64,000 bases of DNA, taken from assembly GCA_020747015.1 (NCBI GenBank), contig JAGTJM010000025.1:248001-312000 (forward strand), written 5' to 3'. Positions within the stretch are counted from its first letter, which is position 1, and every line of letters begins with the position of its first letter. Below the pieces are notes generated by a model. It saw nothing but the letters and a program-made list of their open reading frames with translations. It was not told the origin of the DNA and did not search any database. The DNA is from Pyrenochaeta sp. MPI-SDFR-AT-0127 (lineage: Eukaryota; Ascomycota; Dothideomycetes; Pleosporales; Cucurbitariaceae). Below are positions 22,749 through 33,686 of this stretch, one piece after another. The position numbers and the translations under genes were made by a program.

Positions 22749-23410
22749 GTACCCGGGATATTCAGAATTATATGATCTGCTAGGATTTGGAAGGTATGAG
22801 ATGGTTTTTCGCAGGAAGAAGAGTAAAACGTCAAAATGAGTGTGCGCAAGAGTTCAACCCCTTTATACATGGCTAAGACTCCCCCACATCTGGCCACCAC
22901 ACAAAGACGTCAAATATCTGGCCGTCGTACCGTTGTGACTCATGACTTTGATTTCAAATCTCGTTGGTATCCTGGAAAGCGACTATGCTACTACATCATT
23001 GAGTGTGTTCCTTGTAACATGGTGGCCAGTTATAATGCTGGAGAACAATCGGGATGTGGGGCTGTCAGCATAAGGATGCCAAGTTGAGAATGTAACAATG
23101 GGTTGCCAAATGCGGAATGGATGCCTGCTCGAAGGATTGCATCCAAAAACTAGATATTGATTTGATTTGGCGCTTTTCGGTTCTGACGGTGCACTCATAC
23201 CATTCCTCGGAGGTATCGTATCTGTGGAGGTACAAGCTCATCTTGACGGACGACTGGCAGTTGACCAATCATCGCAATCACGGAGGCTAATATTTTCCGA
23301 TGCCACATATGCAGGCTCTGCATAGTATGTGATTCAAAAGTTTCTCTACTGAAGTATTTTGTTTCATGAGCAACCCTAGAGCACTTCAAAACAGGATTGA
23401 ACACCGGGGA
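22749..23410. other. Intergenic region upstream of the DUF2855 gene
   Basis: 662 bp holding the TATA-like element at 22861..22868. No coding segment or repeat is recognised in the rest. Confidence 0.45.
22861..22868 (-). promoter_or_regulatory. TATA-like element for the DUF2855 gene
   Basis: On the minus strand this reads TATAAAGG, 113 bp upstream of the ATG at 22748, a reasonable fungal distance. No other candidate gene uses it. Confidence 0.5.
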
Positions 23411-24680
23411 TCAGGTAAAAGTGCCTAGAAGTGATCCGACCTCCACCTTTTTGTTTTGTCGAACCTTTCTTTTCTTATTTGTATCACCTGACCCTCTATG
23501 ATCTTGGCCTTGATTCTCTCCGATGCGCTTCGTCAAGTGTAGATTCTCTTTTTCCGGATCCCGAAAGTACCATGTGACGTGATCCAAAGGGCTACAGGTG
23601 CGATCGCCAGCGTAGGTGACGGATACGGAGAGGTCTGCAGGTCCATCAAGAACCGGAGTTCGCAAAAGCTTGCCTGAGATATTGTAGATCTTTTCTAGTT
23701 TGCTGGATGTTGTGGCGTTCGAGTCGGCCCACATACTGTATGGGTTGTGTTCTTGGTCCGAGAAGCCCTTTTCCCGTAGCCTAGTCTCATCAGCGCGATG
23801 CTTCGTTACATTAGTTTTGCGTGAGAAATACCAAGCGTTACTAATAGCGGACCAGTCTCCAGGAAACTCACAAGCTTCCTTCTCAGAGCCTGCCCATACA
23901 CGAATTCCAATAAGCGCTAGTGCTGGGAACGATGAGACTTGCTTCATGATAGCATTTCCCCAAAGTCCGGAATTGCCCAACACGAGCACTTTGAGCCTCT
24001 TAAAGGCGCCCTTTTCGAAGACAGCACGCCCCCAATTCCTTAATTGTGTTTTGCTTGTTTCCATCACATCTAAATCGATATCCTGAGAGTATTCTAGCAA
24101 TAGGGCTGCTAGTGCATCAAGCTTTGTCAAGATCATTAAATCGTTGCGTTGGGAGAGGCCATGAATGCATAGGAAAGTCAGAATGCTGCTGTCGAGCTTC
24201 GCCAGTCGGTCAACAACAGCAGGCAGCCGCGCCGTGGCATGCCCGTCTTCAGGGAACCAAGACTCGTACCCATACACATAGAATTGATGATTACGGTCGA
24301 TCTCGTTCGGAAATGCCTTGGCGAAGGTGTTCCAGATATTGAAGGTTAAAGCATCGCTGTGATTTGTTACCGTCCGAATGACACATGACGCAAGCAAAGT
24401 TGGCAAACACCTACCTCTGCTTGATTTTGTTGTAGATCTGACGAGCATAATGCCATCCAAGCCATTGCAAAGCCTCAGGCTCGATCATTTGAACATGCCA
24501 AACACAGGATCGTAGCGCCATTTCCTGTAGAGACGAGCAGCCATTTCCATGACTGCGATACAATGATGGGTTGATTCTTGTGCCTCGTACCCGGGTTGAC
24601 CAAGTCTGAACCATGGACCCAGCTGGGGCGGATATCGTTTCCGTATAGACGAGGCCTGACGACTTGTCGAACAGCGACAT
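23411..24680 (-). CDS. Uncharacterised fungal protein with basic C-terminal motif
   Basis: Exons 24415..24680 and 23411..24356 (58-nt intron, GTAGGT...CACAG) give 403 aa. The junction restores NKIKQ-S-DALTFNIWNTFAKAF in frame. Start at 24680 (MSLFDKSSGL). I do not recognise a named domain. Visible features: the repeated pattern EALQWLGWHYARQIYNKI / LTFNIWNTFAKAFPN, a predicted mixed alpha/beta body with VYGYESWFPEDGH and RRLPAVVDRLAKLD-like segments, and a lysine/arginine-rich C-terminus (NKKRKVRQNKKVEVG then SLLGTF). That tail recurs in Pleosporales proteins and may serve as a nuclear signal. No signal peptide or membrane helix. Confidence 0.75.
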
Positions 24681-25434
24681 GATTCCGTCGATACAAATCA
24701 AGAAATTCCTGAAGTGCCAAAATAGAGAACGCTACTCTAATACATAAAGAATCGAAGAGCTTCTAACAGAAATTACAGCTTGAATATCTGTCTACATCGA
24801 GGTTTGCCGTACAAGTTTGGTACTGAGTTTCGCAATACATATGCCAATGCCTTCATTCGCGCCTTTCAATATCCAATGTAGGTGATCGTGCCAAAATGTG
24901 CGTCTTTAATGGTCCCCGGGCGTCCGGACATACCTCGTTGGCACAGCTAACGGTGCAGAACAAAAAGACTCTCTTTCACCGTACTGGTATGGGAGAGATT
25001 TCAATGCGAAAAGCTCATCGGATACTGGGATGTTTGAAAGAGCGACACGGTGTGAAGCGATTGGAAGCTCGGACCTCGAGGGTGTCAACATCACCCAGCT
25101 ACCATGCTCCTCGTATGCCTTCTGTAGAAAGTCTATTTCACGCAATGGAACAAAGACATTGTGCAAGACAGCGTGCGCCTACTGGTGCCTCAAGCAGGTG
25201 AACGCGAGAAATTCTAGGTAGCTCCCTCTATGTTTTTCAAGGTTGATATGTTCCGCTTAGCTTCGGTCCTTTGTTCTCCGCACATCGGAGCTTGATTGCG
25301 ATACTCAAGCTTCTGATAATGCCATTTCTAGACAGAACACCAGTAAAATTGGCTCCCTGTCATCAGTGTCGAATGCTCGCCACATCGCCAGATACACCTA
25401 TCCATTCGTAGAGAAAGAAAAATCGTCCCTCAAA
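24681..25434. other. Intergenic region with a possible gene scrap
   Basis: 754 bp. On the minus strand 24906..25166 stays open for 86 codons with some coding character (for example REIDFLQKAYEEHGSWVM), but it lacks an ATG start and a recognisable family. I do not annotate it as a gene. Confidence 0.35.
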
Positions 25435-26472
25435 ATGGCCACATCCATAACGTCCAGGCCAACAAAATTCTCCAACCATCTCTCTGATGGCCACCCAATC
25501 ATCTTGGACGGCGCACTAGCAACCTATCTGGAAACTCTGGGCGCCGATATTTCTGGTGCTTTATGGTCTGCTGATATTCTCATCAAACAACCCGACCTGA
25601 TTAAGCAAACACATCTGGATTATTACAGCGCGGGGGCAAATGTTGCAATCACTGCCTCGTATCAAGCTTCTATTCCCGGGTTGATTAAGCATCTCGGATT
25701 GAGTGAAAGAGATGCGAGAAATGTCGTCAAGAAGAGCGTAGAGTTGGCCAGGGAGGCGCAAGAAGAATACATAGCCAGGAAGGCTACTGCTTCTGCTACC
25801 GAAAAAGAAGGGATCACTGAAGATGGGAACGGCTCGACGGAGTATGAACAGTCTATAGGAAGCAGCCTCTTCATTGCGGGAAGTGTGGGTCCATATGGTG
25901 CCTTCCTCGCCGACGGCTCAGAGTATCGAGGTGACTACTCTATCGCAAAGGAAGAGATGAAGGACTTCCATCGCGGAAGGATCGAAGCACTGGTAGAAGC
26001 AGGTGTCGACATCTTGGCTTGCGAAACAATTCCCTCAAAAGGTGAAACCGAAGCTCTGCTCGATCTACTAGTGACCGAGTTCCCGGGCACAGAGGCGTGG
26101 TTTTCCTTCACGCTGCGAGACAGCGCGCACATCAGCGACGGCACGCCACTCACAGAGGTTGCATCTTTGTTCAAAGGCGTCAAACAAGTGGTGTCTCTGG
26201 GCTTCAATTGCACACCAGACGACCTTGCATTGTCAGCACTCAAGGCTTTGTCTCCGCTTGTAAAGCGAGGGACAATGGTTGTATACCCAAATTCAGGCGA
26301 GCAGTGGAACGCGCAGGCGAGAGAGTGGGAAGGCAGCAGAACAGAAGGGTCAACATTGGTTGAGAAGACGGTAGAATGGTGGAATGCTGGTGCTGGATTA
26401 ATTGGGGGATGTTGTCGGACTACGCCGGAAGATATCAGTGTCATGCGCAAGGCGTTGGAAGCCTTCCGGTAG
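25435..26472 (+). CDS. Homocysteine S-methyltransferase
   Basis: Transfers a methyl group from S-methylmethionine or S-adenosylmethionine to homocysteine, giving methionine (yeast Mht1/Sam4 type). 345 aa, single exon, start at ATG 25435 (MATSITSRPTKFSNHL). The barrel begins with ILDGALATYLE. The zinc-binding cysteines are visible: one in GFNC (after VVSLGF) and the pair in GGCCRTTPED near the C-terminus. Other motifs are SVGPYGAFLADGSEYRG and LACETIPSKGE. Residues ~110-145 form a family-variable acidic insertion. Length and all three zinc ligands argue for a functional enzyme in sulfur amino acid metabolism. Confidence 0.95.
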   Translation: MATSITSRPTKFSNHLSDGHPIILDGALATYLETLGADISGALWSADILIKQPDLIKQTHLDYYSAGANVAITASYQASIPGLIKHLGLSERDARNVVKKSVELAREAQEEYIARKATASATEKEGITEDGNGSTEYEQSIGSSLFIAGSVGPYGAFLADGSEYRGDYSIAKEEMKDFHRGRIEALVEAGVDILACETIPSKGETEALLDLLVTEFPGTEAWFSFTLRDSAHISDGTPLTEVASLFKGVKQVVSLGFNCTPDDLALSALKALSPLVKRGTMVVYPNSGEQWNAQAREWEGSRTEGSTLVEKTVEWWNAGAGLIGGCCRTTPEDISVMRKALEAFR

Positions 26473-26834
26473 TGAGTATTTGAGGATGAGATGAGAGAGC
26501 GGAGGGCAGACATATTTTAAGATATCCCTAGATTCAGCTTGAATCTGAAGTCTGCCTTTGCGAGGGGCAGACCTTGAGCTCTAGACCAACCCTACTTCTG
26601 CAGCAGCCTCTCTAGTACGCAAGGCTACTCGTGGATTTGTAAGATCTAGCCTAAGGCGATCTCATTTCTCCGAGGCTTGGGGCTACGTCTTGCTTTTCGC
26701 AGGTGCACCTACTCTGTTCAAGCCATTGCACTTTACCAGCGCTGGCCCTGATTCTTCGTAGGCTGTTTTGGCAATCACGTTTGCGCAAGTGTCGCTATGT
26801 CCTTTCTGTTAGTTCCCAATATTGTCGAAGTCTT
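26473..26834. other. Convergent intergenic region
   Basis: 362 bp between two 3' ends; no feature recognised. Confidence 0.45.
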
Positions 26835-27452
26835 TCACCCGTCGACAGCCATTTCTTCGCCATTTGCTTCGCTCTCACTTCTCCTTTGCAGCTCCTCCAA
26901 TATCGCCTTAACCCTGTCCAGTACATCCTCGCCTCCAACCAGCCTCGTACTCGCCCTCGCGTTCAGAACCCCTACATCGAATTCGCCATACCCCCCGTTC
27001 TTCACATCCTTCTCTGTATCATTCACCACAGTGTCCTTGTCACCTGGTCTTTTCACCGACGTATACTTTGGGTGGCTCTTTGGAATCACCTTGTGCTTTT
27101 CCAGATCGTTGATTTGCGTTGTGAGCTCCTCGCGTATGATTTCCGTGATTCGTCCAACGTACATTGTGTACTTTCTAAAAGTGGCCTGTCGGGCTTCGAG
27201 TGTATCAGGTTGGCCTGCCTGGTCCGCGTCATGGATCGGCGAGTTGGTGAGCTGGGTGAGGGCGGTTGCGAACCAGGTCAGCATCTTGGGGAGCTGACGG
27301 TTGATCTCATTGAGTGTGTCGATGTGGGATGCGGCGATCTGGCGGTATGTCTGGGGTTCTGCTGGTTTCTGGGGTTCCTTTTGGTCTTCTGTGGGGTGGG
27401 TGACATCTTGTGGTGGTGCAATTGAAGCTTGTGTATTGTCTACGGAAGACAT
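26835..27452 (-). CDS. MED11: Mediator subunit 11-like protein
   Basis: 205 aa, single exon, start at 27452 (MSSVDNTQ). The region IAASHIDTLNEINRQLPKML then TWFATALTQLTNS matches the Med11 pattern of a first helix with LNEI-x-L-x-ML and AL-x-LT. The following ATFRKYTMYVGRITEIIREE and INDLEKHKVIP fit the second helix of the Med11/Med22 head-module heterodimer. Low-complexity flanks are usual in fungal Med11. A glutamate-rich tail (ILEELQRRSESEANGEE) follows. The gene is divergent from TAF5, so two RNA polymerase II machinery genes share one 455-bp promoter region. Identification is by pattern only; another small Mediator subunit is the main alternative. Confidence 0.65.
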   Translation of the reverse strand: MSSVDNTQASIAPPQDVTHPTEDQKEPQKPAEPQTYRQIAASHIDTLNEINRQLPKMLTWFATALTQLTNSPIHDADQAGQPDTLEARQATFRKYTMYVGRITEIIREELTTQINDLEKHKVIPKSHPKYTSVKRPGDKDTVVNDTEKDVKNGGYGEFDVGVLNARASTRLVGGEDVLDRVKAILEELQRRSESEANGEEMAVDG

Positions 27453-27907
27453 GATGGGCAGATGAGGGAAGCCTGTGGCTCGCTCTGAGTTATTGCGTGG
27501 ATTCGAATATGAAGAGGAACCCGCGATATAAGGCTCCGCGACGCGAAACACATTCAAGTGCGCAATTGCTGGATTGGGGGTGAGTGGCTGCTTGCGCTCT
27601 TGCTTTTCCCACGGAAGTGCCCCGCCACGGCTTGGCGCTTTCAGCCACAATTGCGGTTGGAACCTCACCTCCGTCCTCACTCCGCAATCCGACGGGCCTC
27701 GGTGACGTCTCAACGAGCTTTGATTGCGACCCAGCCATCAGAGACAGTTTCATCACGTGTCTTTTCACCATTACTGCCTCCTACGCGCCAGTAACGACCC
27801 TCTCTACCCGATTTCGGCCCCATATGGGCAACGCGACCCGTTGTTGCTGTGCCCAGAGTTGAAGCTGCTGCTGTGCGCCGACATAAAAGAGAAGGAACAC
27901 AATAGCA
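27453..27907. promoter_or_regulatory. Shared promoter region of MED11-like gene and TAF5
   Basis: 455 bp between two divergent ATGs; no coding frame with family motifs. No clear TATA box, consistent with housekeeping promoters. Confidence 0.45.
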
Positions 27908-30657
27908 ATGTCGGGGCCCCTACCCGGGCCCGGCCCTGTGAGGGCGATGAGTGTTGGCAATGGTCCGCCCAGTGCAGGTCTCCCGCAGCATAACGCCATG
28001 CCTCCACAGCAGAACGTGCCTCCGCCAGCCGGCTCTTCGGGGCCGCAGTCACAGCAGAACCTCAATCAGATTGTCAGTGAAGCTCTCTTTTTTTTCACTC
28101 TACCTTCTCAGCCACTCCCCTACTTTCACCGGCGCATCTGAGACAGTGTTTGGGCGAAGGCGCATTGTTCCAGAGAGTAGCGAGATTGCAGCTTGTTGTG
28201 AAAGCATGCCAGCCCCAGCCATGATTTCCCATGCTGTACAAGCGCCTTCGACCGTCCATTTCCTGAGATGTTGGACCCAACTCTCGCGCGCAATATAGTA
28301 TGGCTTATCCACAGCACAACACCCTCCCACCGGGCGGTCTAGGCCTTGCGCACTATCCTTCCACGGCCCACGCATCTCAATATACAGACCAGGGCGGACA
28401 GGCGCATAGTCACACCTTTCAGAACAGCCGCCCGAACAGTTCCATGGAGGCCGCTGTACACGCTTCTCACGTTGTCAGTCTTTTAGGATTTAGGACTCGT
28501 CACCGTTTTCAATCACCCATCTCGCCTTCGCAAATATTTGCCCACTACTTGTCACTACTAACACCTTGAAGGTCCTAGAATACCTCTCGAAAAAGGGCTA
28601 TGTCCGCACCGAGGCAATGCTCCGCAAGGAGTCCGAACCGCAGGCTAACGGCCAAACCCTCGCGACCCAGAGCACCGAAGCGGGCGGCGCAAAGTATACC
28701 AAGGCCTTCGAGCTCTTGCGCAAGTACACAGAAGATAATCTGGACCTATACAGACCAGAGCTGCGAAAGCTAATGTGGCCCATCTTTGTGTACTCGTTTC
28801 TGGACCTAGTGAGAGAGTTCTACACAAAGGACGCAGAGACATTCTTTGCCGCATACCAAGGCTTGTTTGAGCGCGACCATGAAGATGATGTCAAGACGCT
28901 TCGCCAGGTGCGACTACAGGCGCATCTTCAAGAGAGCCGCATCGCAAAACTGTACATCGACAACAAGTATCGGATAACACTGACTACAATGCCGTTCTAC
29001 AACCTAATCCAGTTTTTGGAGGCCAAGCAGTTCGAGGGAGGCCAGGCGCTGATGGATGTTATACGAGATCATCTTAATATTGTCACAGTCGATCGCACAG
29101 CGACGGCAGAGAAGAGCATTGCAGCGATTCTGGCAAGCGGGCAGGGCGAGGACGAGCTCCCAGCAGAAGACGAGGGTATTCCAGGCCATAATCCAGGACA
29201 TCCCCTCACAACACGTCACGACCCTGAGGCAGATGCTGCACGAATACGGCTCCAATTGGGCGCATACCCCCAGGATCCAGAGCTGCACGAAGACGTCCGA
29301 GCAACATTACAGGACGAGGATGCAAAGAGCGCTCCAAGGCCAGGGCAGTCAACACTGGTGGATGAATTCGAGCAACGTATCAAGCGCGAGCCTACAGAAG
29401 ACGGTCCTTCTCGCGACACAGTTCCTCTCCCACCTTCGTTAGCGCGTGACGTATCAATGGAGGTGCAAAAGATCATTGAGCACAGAGATCGGTACAAGAT
29501 GGAGGGCAGGACAGGCGGTGTTGGCCCTGCGGTCAGCATTACGATGTATACCTTCCATAACACGTACGATAGGTGAGTTCGATGAGGTCCTTGTCCAGTA
29601 CTGCTTCTAACCACAAAAAACCAGTATCAATTGCATAGACTTCTCCGGCGACAACCAATATGTCGCAGCTGGCATGGCTGAGTCGTACATCCGCGTATGG
29701 ACCATGGACGGTAGCCCTCTCACATCCTCAGAGGACGCCCCAAATACCCAGCTATCGTCTTCTCGCCGACTAGTGGGCCATTCAGGTCCTGTCTACGCCG
29801 TCGCCTTTTCCCCAGCGACGGCAAATCCCGATCCAAATGGACCCCCGACAAACTCTCAATGCTTGCTCTCCTGCTCAGAGGACAAGACTGTCCGCCTTTG
29901 GTCTCTTGAAACCTTCACCTGCCTTGTCGCCTATCGTGGACACGACAACCCCATCTGGGACCTCCAATGGGGACCCTATGGTCACTACTTCTTGACTGGC
30001 TCCAATGACCGCACCGCCCGCCTCTGGTCTACAGACCACATCGAACCACTACGCATATACGTGGGCCATGACAACGACGTAGACTGCGTAGCATTCCACC
30101 CTAACAACTTGTACGTCTTTACGGGGTCCTGTGATAGGACGGTGCGCATGTGGCACATCAGCGGCGGCAACTGCCTCCGCCTGTTCACAGGACATACTGG
30201 CAATGTTACAGCCATTGCTTGCTCGCCAGACGGCAAGACACTCGCAAGCGCAGACGACGCAGGCAACATCATTCTCTGGACCCTTGAGACTGGCCGGCGC
30301 AGGAAGCGTATGCGTGGTCACGGCAAAGGCGGCATCTACTCTCTCTCCTTCAGCGTAGAGTCCAGCGTCCTCGTCTCCGCCGGCGCCGACAAGACAGTCC
30401 GCGTATGGGACGTCCTGCAAGAATCGAGCGACAAGGCTGCAGACGCCGCGGCAGGTGCAAAGTCAGATGGTGCCATGACGACAAAAGGCGCAAGCGGGAC
30501 GACAGTCACGACGAAAAAGGCAAACAAGGAGACGGGCGTGAGCGCAGATCAGATCAGCGCGTTCCCCACAAAGGAGTCGCCCGTGTACAAGGTTCAGTTT
30601 ACAAGAATGAACTTGGTGTTGGCGGGCGGTGCGTATTTGCCGCAGCGAACGTCGTAG
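27908..30657 (+). CDS. TAF5: TFIID/SAGA subunit TAF5 (WD-repeat)
   Basis: Exons 27908..28072, 28572..29572 and 29625..30657 give 732 aa. A Gln/Pro-rich N-terminus leads into a LisH motif formed across the first intron (QQNLNQI-VLEYLSKKGYVRTEAMLRKES). The TAF5 N-terminal (NTD2) domain follows (~residues 95-230; LDLYRPELRKLMWPIFVYSF, LVREFYTKDAETFFAAYQGL). Six WD40 repeats fill the C-terminal half, with GH...WD signatures such as VGHSGPVYAVAFSP, DKTVRLW, RTARLW, RTVRMW, NIILWTL and KTVRVWD, and the tail FTRMNLVLAGG. The first intron is unusually long (499 nt) with a GTCAGT donor, and contains a possible alternative first exon (see 28300..28473). TAF5 is a nuclear scaffold of TFIID, and of SAGA in fungi. 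Confidence 0.95.
28300..28473 (+). other. Possible alternative first exon of TAF5
   Basis: Starts with ATG (MAYPQHNTLPPGGLG), runs 58 codons with Gln/His/Ser-rich composition like the TAF5 N-terminus, and ends at a TT|GTCAGT donor almost identical to that of exon 1. It is in phase 0 with the LisH exon at 28572. No acceptor would join it in frame to exon 1, so it would serve as an alternative start. Splicing it in replaces the first residues of the LisH motif. Confidence 0.4.
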
Positions 30658-31319
30658 AATTGAAATCTGCAAAGTTTGGCGTATGTGCAGTAGGCGTTTT
30701 CTCTGACGGGTAAAATGCGCCACCTGGGTTTTCCTTGACTGAGTCTTGACAGCGCCCAATTTTTACTTTTATGTTTTTCCAAAAAGACGAGGCAGCATCT
30801 GCGCCTTTGGTAGCTTTGGTAATGTGCAATACAAAATATGATACCTTGATGCATGTTCTTACGCAGTCTTCAACATCGTAGTTGTTAGTATGATGAGACA
30901 TGTTTAAAGATTCCATGATCTATATCTTAATCCACAGAGAATGGAAAATCAAAACACCCAACAGTTCTTTGTTATGCATCAATGAACGTTGTGAAGGGAT
31001 CACAGCATTTTAAAGACAAGACTTGGCGACCGTAGTAGGATTTCTATATTACATGCTAGACTTTATTCCGGCCGTTCGTAGCTGGTAATACATGTGAGAA
31101 AAACTCTGCCTAGCTATAGAACACACTCCGGAAAGATCATAGCACCATCCATTCCCCATGTTACCAAAGTGTAAGTATGTGATTAGAGTCCGGTCCTTCA
31201 TGCAATGCTAGGCGTGGTAGACGATACAAAAACGCCCCACAGTCCTAGCCCATCATTGCGGAAACGCACTGGGGCCATGGCTGATGGTAGATCCCACGAA
31301 TATGAAGATCGTAACATGT
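30658..31319. other. Convergent intergenic region
   Basis: 662 bp between 3' ends of TAF5 and the mucin-like gene; AT-rich in places, nothing recognised. Confidence 0.45.
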
Positions 31320-32776
31320 CTATGCGAAGTGGGCAAATGCAAGAGCAACTACGATGGCTGCGAGGGAGCTCTTTCCAGCCCCAACGACTTGTCCCATGTT
31401 GATGGGAAGCTCGCTGTACGTAGGCTTAGGAGAAATGACTGTGCCGTTGTATGCCGCGGTACCAGAGGGATAAGGAAAGCTAAGATTTCGAAAGTCAGCA
31501 AGCGTGCGTTGAGGTATTGTAACAGGATGCAGAAGACCTACCCAGATCCCGATGGAAGAGCGGAAACGCTTGAAATGCGGCTCGTGGGTACAGCCTGGAT
31601 GTCCGTGTCCGTGTTAGTCTTGCTGGGAGGAGGTCGCACAGTGACGAAAGACGTCCGAGTATGGGTCAGATAGCTCGTAATCCTAGTAGTGCTATCGACT
31701 TCGGAAGACGCAGCTGGGCGAGTTGAGTATTCAGAGCTTGTTGAAGTTACAGTAGACTGAGTGTAGGAGATGTTAATTAGTGACGATGCAGAGGAACTTC
31801 CCTGAAGGGTGGTTGGCGTGTCTCGAGTGGGAGCTGCAGTTGAGTTTGGACCAGACAGCAAGGATGAAGATCGCACAACACCTGGCACTGTGCTTGCAGG
31901 AGTGTGCGAGCTGGCAGTAGACGCGGACGCCAAGGTGGTGTGGGTATCAGAAGGAGCGGAAGGATTGACGCTCGACTTGACTGCAGCTTTACTGCTGGAG
32001 ACACTGCTCGAAGCCGCGATTGCATCCGTTGCAGACGAAATTGACGAGCTTGACGCCGATGCGGTAACGTGAAAGCTTGAGACAGGAACATATGAACTAC
32101 TGATCGAGTTTGCGTCTGTTGCTGGCAGACTGAACGTTGGGAAAGCGCTCGATTGAGGTGGAGCGCTTGCGATAGAGGACGCAGTGGCACCTGGAGGGAA
32201 GGAGGCTGGAATCCCATCTGAAAGAGTGTCCGTAGCCACTGGGAGTGAAAATGGAGATCCAGAAATGATGCTAACAGAAACCCACAACGAGGACGCCGAG
32301 ACCACTGGCACAGAGACTACGGAAGTAGGAGGAGGGGGTATGATACTAACAGTGACAGAAGCCACGCCTGTTGGAGCAGCCGAAGTAGCGACTGGAGTTG
32401 ACGAAAACTGAAAGGGGGGAGGTGGGATGCCGGGAGTTGAAGTGAGCGAACAGATAGTAGTCGTTACGCTGATAACAGTGGTGGACGTCTGAACAACGGT
32501 GGCGCCAGCAGGGCAGTTCGTAGCATCCGTTGCACACTTAGTGACGGTGAACGTTGACGTGGCGAGGACAACCGTGGTAGTAACATCGCTAAGAGCACGA
32601 TTATCAAGGCCTACAAAAGAAGTCAGAGAAGTTACAGAGATTGCTCCAGTTGTAGGCAGCGATGCCAAAGCATCGGGAACAATTGCAACATGCAGGGTAA
32701 ATGACTCACGCTGAGCTACGAGAGACTGGGCAGCAGCAGCACCTCCAAAGAGAGCAGCAAGCTGGATCAACTTCAT
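31320..32776 (-). CDS. GPI-anchored mucin-like secreted protein
   Basis: Proposed exons 32710..32776, 31542..32610 and 31320..31479 give 431 aa. An N-terminal signal peptide (MKLIQLAALFGGAAAAQS) is followed by a short Cys-containing segment (KCATDATNCPAGA) and a ~280-residue Ser/Thr/Pro/Ala tract likely to be O-glycosylated. Intron 31480..31541 (GTAGGT, branch GCTGAC, TCTTAG) links SGSG to FPYPSGTAAYNG. This adds a C-terminal GPI signal (VGAGKSSLAAIVVALAFAHF); without it the protein would end untethered. Intron 32611..32709 has GTGAGT and a GAC branch before TTTTGTAG but is 99 nt, so retention keeps frame and yields a 464-aa form. Expected location: outer plasma membrane or cell wall. Confidence 0.82.
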
Positions 32777-33686
32777 AGCGAAGCAGAGCTAGCAGTGATG
32801 GGAAAGGACTGAAGGAGCGTGGTTGGTAGACAAAGATGGCGAAAAGAGAGGGCCAATTGCTGGTCGAGTGCGTGTAGTAAACGAGTGTAGGAAGTTGGTG
32901 GGTAGTAGAAGGATACAAACTGTCTGGCGATAATTTATCAGCGGAGGGCATGAGCGCCAAGGCGGCAGCGTCCAGTGCAACAGCGAGGGAAGGTGCGTTT
33001 CCGCATCACAACAAACACCGCAGGAGCCAATTGGTGCTCTCTGGAGGGTGCCCGGATTCATTTAATTAAAATTACATCACCTAGCAAATTATCTGTGCCA
33101 AAACTGCGGCAAAGTGAGCAATATTGCTGACCTGCACGTGAGCAGCCATTCACTCTTGGGCTCGAGTGAGGAGTGCCCTAACAGGGACTACCAGCATTGA
33201 GGAAAAGACGCGCACCATCACAGATAGAAAGAAAGGCATTGGATGCCAAATTAACCTCTCATAAAGTCACCATAGGCTAATTGCAGTTGCGTCACAACAT
33301 TGACGTGCTCTGTGGCCAGGACTGTGACACTGGGGCGATCCTACTGTATATGTGGACACGCACACATTCCCTCTGCCACGCACACTCGCTCTTTCTCTTT
33401 CACTTTCACTTTCAACTGCAGTCCAGTACCTTCCAAGCAACCGCGTCGTCGGGCAATTTTGAGCAAATTTTCGTCGCCTGCAAACGCGTGATCGGTCCTC
33501 GCGCCCCACAGGCACATAAACAATTCCTTCCCCCCGTCTCCTCCTCCTCGTCTTCTTCTTCTCCACGACGCATCACCTCACTCTACCCACCCGCTATTCT
33601 CTGTAGCTGCATCCATTCAACCGCAACATATCCAAACTCAGCTCTACCCAAATCCTCAACCACTCAAACAAGTTACTGTTATCACC
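32777..33686. promoter_or_regulatory. Divergent promoter region of two GPI-protein genes
   Basis: 910 bp between two divergent surface-protein genes. From ~33370 to ~33590 the plus strand is strongly pyrimidine-rich, including CTC/TTC runs at 33537-33566, and probably forms the 5' leader of the gene at 33687. No coding segment is recognised. Confidence 0.45.

Noticed and set aside
24906..25166. Minus-strand 86-codon frame with partial coding character
   Set aside because: No ATG, no splice context and no recognised family; kept only as a remark.
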